Positions 59,829 to 64,000 of a stretch of 64,000 bases of DNA are shown here, piece after piece. Source of the stretch: Sesamum alatum (lineage: Eukaryota; Streptophyta; Magnoliopsida; Lamiales; Pedaliaceae); contig JACGWO010000003.1 in NCBI GenBank assembly GCA_034509735.1, forward strand, positions 34,928,466 through 34,992,465, in the 5' to 3' direction. Within the stretch, counting starts at the first letter, position 1, and every line of letters begins with the position of its first letter. The translations under genes were made by a program, and so were the position numbers. The notes under the pieces were generated by a model, which saw nothing but the letters and a program-made list of their open reading frames with translations, made no database searches and was not told the origin of the DNA.

Positions 59829-61748
59829 ATGCCGAGAAAAGGAATGAGGAGTTTGTGCTTTTCCCCTAAAGTATCTTCTTCTTCCTCTTCTCCCCCTTCT
59901 CGTTTTGCTTCTCCTTCACGCTTCGCTTTTTCGCCGTCGCGGCCCAGCTTCTCCGACGCGGTGATGGACCGGACTCTCAAAATGGCTGAGCCCATCATCA
60001 TGAAATGGAACCCTGACACCACTACCGTTGCTCGGGTTACTTCTCTCTTCTACGAGAACAGGAGGGAGGCGAGAGACTTCATCAAAACCGTCAATAATTT
60101 GCAGAAGGCCATGCACTTTCTGGCCACCGAGAATTCGAGCTCCGATAAATTAGTTCGGGCGCAGAATCTGATGCAAATCGCGATGAAGAGACTCCAGAAG
60201 GAGTTTTACCAGATTCTGTCCATGAATCGGGCTCATCTGGACCCTGAATCGGTTTCGACTCGGTCGTCGCGTACCTCCACCGGTTCGAGCACATCCGATT
60301 TCGATGACGACGATGATGATATCAGAGTTGCCAATGAGTCGATTTCCGAAGTGGAAGATGTGTCAACTGTTGTGATGGCGGACTTGAAATTGATTGCCGA
60401 ATGCATGATTTCTTCTGGTTACGCCAAAGAGTGCTTGAAAATATACAAGATTATTCGGAAATCGATTGTTGATGAAGGCATATACAAGCTTGGAGTGGAG
60501 AAGTTTACTTCTTCTCAGATTCATAAAATGGACTGGGAAGTTGCGGATTTGAGAATTAAGAACTGGCTCAATGCCGTGGTAACTGCAGTGAAAACTCTCT
60601 TCAACGGGGAGAGAATTCTCTGCGACTACGTCTTCGCCAGTTCCGATTCCATCAGAGAGTCGTGCTTTACAGAAATCACAAGAGAAGGAGCCTTGGTTTT
60701 GTTCGGATTTCCAGAAAATGTGGCGAAACATAGCAAAAAATCCCCGGAAAAAGTTTTCCGTGTTCTGGATATGTACGGCGGAATCTCCAATAACTGGCCG
60801 GAGATTGATTCCATTTTCTCGTTCGAATCAACCACCAACATCAAATCACAGGCGCTGACGTCACTCATCAAACTCGGAGAGTTCGTTCGCTCCGCGTTGA
60901 ATGACTTCGAGTCGGTTATTCTAAAGGACTCCTCAAAATCTCCAATAGCCGGAGCCGGAATTCACTATCTGACCATCGACGCGATGAATTACCTCTCAAT
61001 TCTCGCCGACTACAGCAACATTTTGTCAGACATCCTGGCTGATTCGCCGCCGCCAGCGAAGAATTTATTGCCGGAATCCTATTTCGGATTCTCCGACTCT
61101 GACGAATCTCCGGCGCCGGCGATTTCTCTCAAAATGGCGTGGCTCATTCTGGTCCTTCTCTGCAAACTCGACACCAAAGCAAAGTACTACAAAGACGTTT
61201 CTCTAGCGTACTTGTTCCTCGCCAACAATCTGCAGTACGTCGTCGTAAAGGTCGAAACCTCAAACCTGAAGTACCTCCTCGGCGATCAATGGCTAACGAA
61301 GCACGAATCCAAGGTCAAACAGTTCGCGTCGAACTACGAGCGGCTAGGGTGGGGCCACGTGATCGACTCCCTCCCCTCCGATCCGGCGGCTCCCGGGACT
61401 CCTGAAAAAGTCAAAGAAATCTTCAAGAAATTTAACACGTCGTTTGACCAGGCGTACAAGAAGCAGGCCATCTGCGTCGTACCTGATAGCAAGCTCCGCG
61501 ATCATATAAAGGTTTCTATCGCGAGAAAGATACTTAGACTATATCGCGAGTTTTACAACGCACACAGGCAGGCGATGGAAAGAGAGAGAAATTCGGCATC
61601 TGTGGTCAGATATGCCCCTGATGATGTGGGGCATCACCTCTCGGATCTGTTTTTTGGTCATATTGACTCAGGGAGTTGTTCGTCAGTTGAGTCGTCCCCT
61701 TCCCATTCACAGCCGCCGAGATATCGCCGAGATATGAGATATATTTGA
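59829..61748 (+). CDS. EXO70H: Exocyst subunit EXO70, H clade
   Basis: A single-exon gene of 639 aa, the usual EXO70 size; most plant EXO70 genes outside the A clade are intronless. EXO70 tethers secretory vesicles to the plasma membrane by binding phosphoinositides and other exocyst subunits. The N-terminus MPRKGMRSLCFSP followed by a Ser/Pro-rich stretch resembles EXO70H4, the trichome cell-wall and callose-delivery member; the exact paralogue is not certain. The helix QNLMQIAMKRLQKEFYQIL (112-130) is followed by an acidic run FDDDDDDI (158-165). The Exo70 domain covers roughly 240-615, ending in basic helices such as DHIKVSIARKILRLYREFY that fit membrane binding. The frame is open upstream to a TTG at 59793, but the ATG at 59829 is the family start. 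No lesions seen. Confidence 0.93.
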   Translation: MPRKGMRSLCFSPKVSSSSSSPPSRFASPSRFAFSPSRPSFSDAVMDRTLKMAEPIIMKWNPDTTTVARVTSLFYENRREARDFIKTVNNLQKAMHFLATENSSSDKLVRAQNLMQIAMKRLQKEFYQILSMNRAHLDPESVSTRSSRTSTGSSTSDFDDDDDDIRVANESISEVEDVSTVVMADLKLIAECMISSGYAKECLKIYKIIRKSIVDEGIYKLGVEKFTSSQIHKMDWEVADLRIKNWLNAVVTAVKTLFNGERILCDYVFASSDSIRESCFTEITREGALVLFGFPENVAKHSKKSPEKVFRVLDMYGGISNNWPEIDSIFSFESTTNIKSQALTSLIKLGEFVRSALNDFESVILKDSSKSPIAGAGIHYLTIDAMNYLSILADYSNILSDILADSPPPAKNLLPESYFGFSDSDESPAPAISLKMAWLILVLLCKLDTKAKYYKDVSLAYLFLANNLQYVVVKVETSNLKYLLGDQWLTKHESKVKQFASNYERLGWGHVIDSLPSDPAAPGTPEKVKEIFKKFNTSFDQAYKKQAICVVPDSKLRDHIKVSIARKILRLYREFYNAHRQAMERERNSASVVRYAPDDVGHHLSDLFFGHIDSGSCSSVESSPSHSQPPRYRRDMRYI

Positions 61749-61759
61749 TTTTGTTTTCT

Positions 61760-63250
61760 CCCTCCAATTGTTTGGATTGTATGGATGATAGATTGATACA
61801 TAATGCATCACCTACTTCAGGTGATCGCCTCCTTATACATGGTGATTAATTAGTGAAAATATATACAAATATACAAATTCGATTGGATATCGTTAGGATA
61901 ATTACACGGTTCTCCTTTAAGATGCGTTGTAATTACATGTAATTTTTTATGTTTTGAGAAATTATATTTAATATTCTTGATATTTATTTCTATCTAATAA
62001 ATAATTACCTCTATTAATTGAAATTTATAATTTGTTGATATTGGTAAAATAAATAAGTAAAATACTTGTTGGCAAGAATAATTACAAGTGGGAAGCAGCA
62101 AGATAAATTCGCAACAGAATGGGCACATGGACGAAGCATTTCGCTTTCAAGAAATATTAACTTGGTGGAGGTCCAGAACGGGCACTTTCACTGTGTACTT
62201 AAAATAAGAAAAGGGTGTGTGTTTGTTCACAGGTCATACCAAGAGTGGGAAAAGAATAGGAGAGGAAGAATTGGTGACGTGGGTTCAATTAGTGTTTTAT
62301 TCAAGAAGGTATTATTCATTTTAGATACGTATGAACCTTATAATTTTTATTCTAAAAAGACATTAAGTTATGAGAAAGAGACCTTGAGATTTATAAATAA
62401 TTTAAACTCATCGTCTGCAACTATAGTGAGACGTTAAACAACATCACCAAGGAGAGATGAGAAGAATTGAGAAGGAATCCAAACATCAAAAAATGGCGTG
62501 ACGAGAAATCAAAGATGAATATAAAATTAAACAAAATTATGGGTTTTGAAAGTTAAAAAGGACAAGGTTGTTTTGGTGGTCATAACGTTGAAAAACGGCG
62601 ATGCAGAAATCTATGCATATTGTTGAAATTTGAAATTGAAAAGATACACGTGAATGTTCTTCATCATTGTCTTGGTCAAATAATAACGGTTCCTTACATC
62701 CACTCCACATATTTCTTCAACTCCTCTTTATATTTTCTTTTTCCTTTTTCAAACACCTAAATCAGTTGCTTAAAACAAGTAAAAATATGACCTCAACTAA
62801 AATTTTACGGATCGATTAGGTACAAGTACGTGGATTATATCCCACACATATGTGAACTACTATCGGATCAAAATAGGGGAAAACGCAATTTACCCATTAT
62901 GTTATTGAAAACGTGTAAAAAAATCCCTATAAAAAAATAAAGTGGGAGGGTAAATTGCATTTTTTTTTTAAAAACCATAGAGAAGTTTTTTTCACTTTAT
63001 TTTTTACAAGGACTTTTTACTTTTTTTTAATATTACAGAAGGATAAATTGCATTTTACCGAATCTAAATATAATAATATCGTAAAAGAAAATAATTATAT
63101 AATCGTATATGATCTAACTATCTATATCCCATGGCCTAGTTTCCTAGTTGTAAGTCAAACACAGTGCAATTTCCAATAAATGGTTTCATCTGAAAGCAAG
63201 ACTTAAGACTACATAGGAATCGCCAATCAGAATGTATCAAATCCCAGTTT
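61760..63250. other. Intergenic, no gene seen
   Basis: AT-rich. A 123-codon frame at 62066-62437 lacks any recognisable domain and composition support, so it is not called. Confidence 0.45.
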
Positions 63251-63273
63251 GCGAATAATTCAACGATTCTCAC

Positions 63274-63440
63274 AGACAATTCACCCCCCAGTTATTCCCT
63301 GCACTGGTTTCTCTTGGAAAGGAATGACACTCAGAATCAACCAAAAAAAGAAAGTCATCTTTTGATGCAAACCACTGCTCTTCCTCATTCCATTCATTCT
63401 TGGACCAGTCATTTTCCAGACATGCAATTCATGACTTCAT
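63274..63440 (-). pseudogene. Possible exon remnant of an unknown gene
   Basis: On the minus strand a frame reads CLENDWSKNEWNEEEQWF, ASKDDFLFLVDSECHSFPRE and TSAGNNWGVN, then TGA. The composition looks protein-like, but there is no AG acceptor at the expected left edge, a stop lies just upstream in frame, and I cannot name the family. It could equally be chance. Confidence 0.2.
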
Positions 63441-64000
63441 ATAGCAATTCGGATGTATGCAGACAGTACTCACAAGACAAATTGTTTAAGGAAAATCGGT
63501 AGAATATTGCTTGAATGAGTAAGTCAAGCTATTATTCGCATTAACAATGCGTATTTAGCTAACTACACGTGACTCGTGATCGAAAGAATACAGAAATAAA
63601 ATGACGTCTCAACGTCCCATATATAGTCTAGCACTGAGTAGGCGAGTGGCCGATAATGGCATATTCGCGAGGGCTATATTGACACAATAAGTGACGCGTA
63701 TACTTAACATCGATATCCCCTGAGATTGGTGCCTACTGCAAAAACACACTGATTTTGAAAGATTCACTACATCGCCTATAATGATGTTTTATATTACAAA
63801 ATTTCCCATGGAGCTAGATGACTAGAGATGAATCAAGGGGCGGTGTAACTTTCAAAACTGACGAGGCTTTTTATAGTACGTCCAAACCTCAGGGGGGGTT
63901 TTTATGTATTTGTCCATACATAAAACTAAGTTAGTAGACGGGAGGTCGTGGGATAGCCTGCCATCCCGTGCAGTGTTGAAGAAAATGTTTCAGATTGTCA

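Noticed and set aside
62066..62437. A 123-codon plus-strand frame
   Set aside because: No domain, no clear promoter and ordinary intergenic composition; its first codon is not ATG.

Overview
The window is nuclear DNA of a flowering plant, most likely a eudicot. The evidence is intron-rich genes of plant-only families (TRM/DUF4378, EXO70H, NaKR-type metal-binding proteins, TIGR01589), plant-type tRNA genes including an intron-containing tRNA-Tyr, and AT-rich intergenic DNA full of Helitrons, short inverted-repeat elements and a tRNA-derived SINE. I cannot name the species; an asterid is only a guess. There is no sign of bacterial, organellar or viral DNA.

Layout. 1-800: probable promoter and 5' UTR of a minus-strand gene that leaves the left edge. 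2430-5029 (-): a decayed copy of the lysine-pathway gene for diaminopimelate epimerase. 5742-7679 (-): ribosomal protein L23a, 3 coding exons. 8100-12345: a cluster of Helitron ends. 14304-15253: an inverted-repeat element with a perfect 9-bp target duplication. 15770-16352 (+): a small TIGR01589-family gene, 3 exons. 22730-31588 (+): a TRM-like DUF4378 gene, 5 exons, with a roughly 5-kb fourth intron filled with nested insertions. 34033-34374 (-): a small secreted peptide precursor with three IDA-like cores, the most interesting gene here. 35678-35769 (+): tRNA-Tyr. 36634-37906 (-): a NaKR-like heavy-metal-associated protein, 3 exons. 40731-43579 (-): membrane-anchored UDP-glucuronate decarboxylase, 7 exons, whose first intron looks like a minor-spliceosome (U12) intron. 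45433-45506 (-): tRNA-Arg. 45510-59640: 14 kb with no gene I can support, rich in small transposons. 59829-61748 (+): intronless EXO70H gene. 61760-64000: no clear gene.

The genes do not form an operon-like or pathway cluster; they are independent housekeeping, trafficking, cell-wall, metal-binding and signalling genes. What links the window is its mobile-element history: several families of inverted-repeat elements with 9-bp target duplications (Mutator-like), a hAT-type MITE, many short Helitrons and at least two copies of one SINE, lying in introns and directly beside genes. Exon coordinates were set by eye from homology and splice signals; no expression data or search was available.
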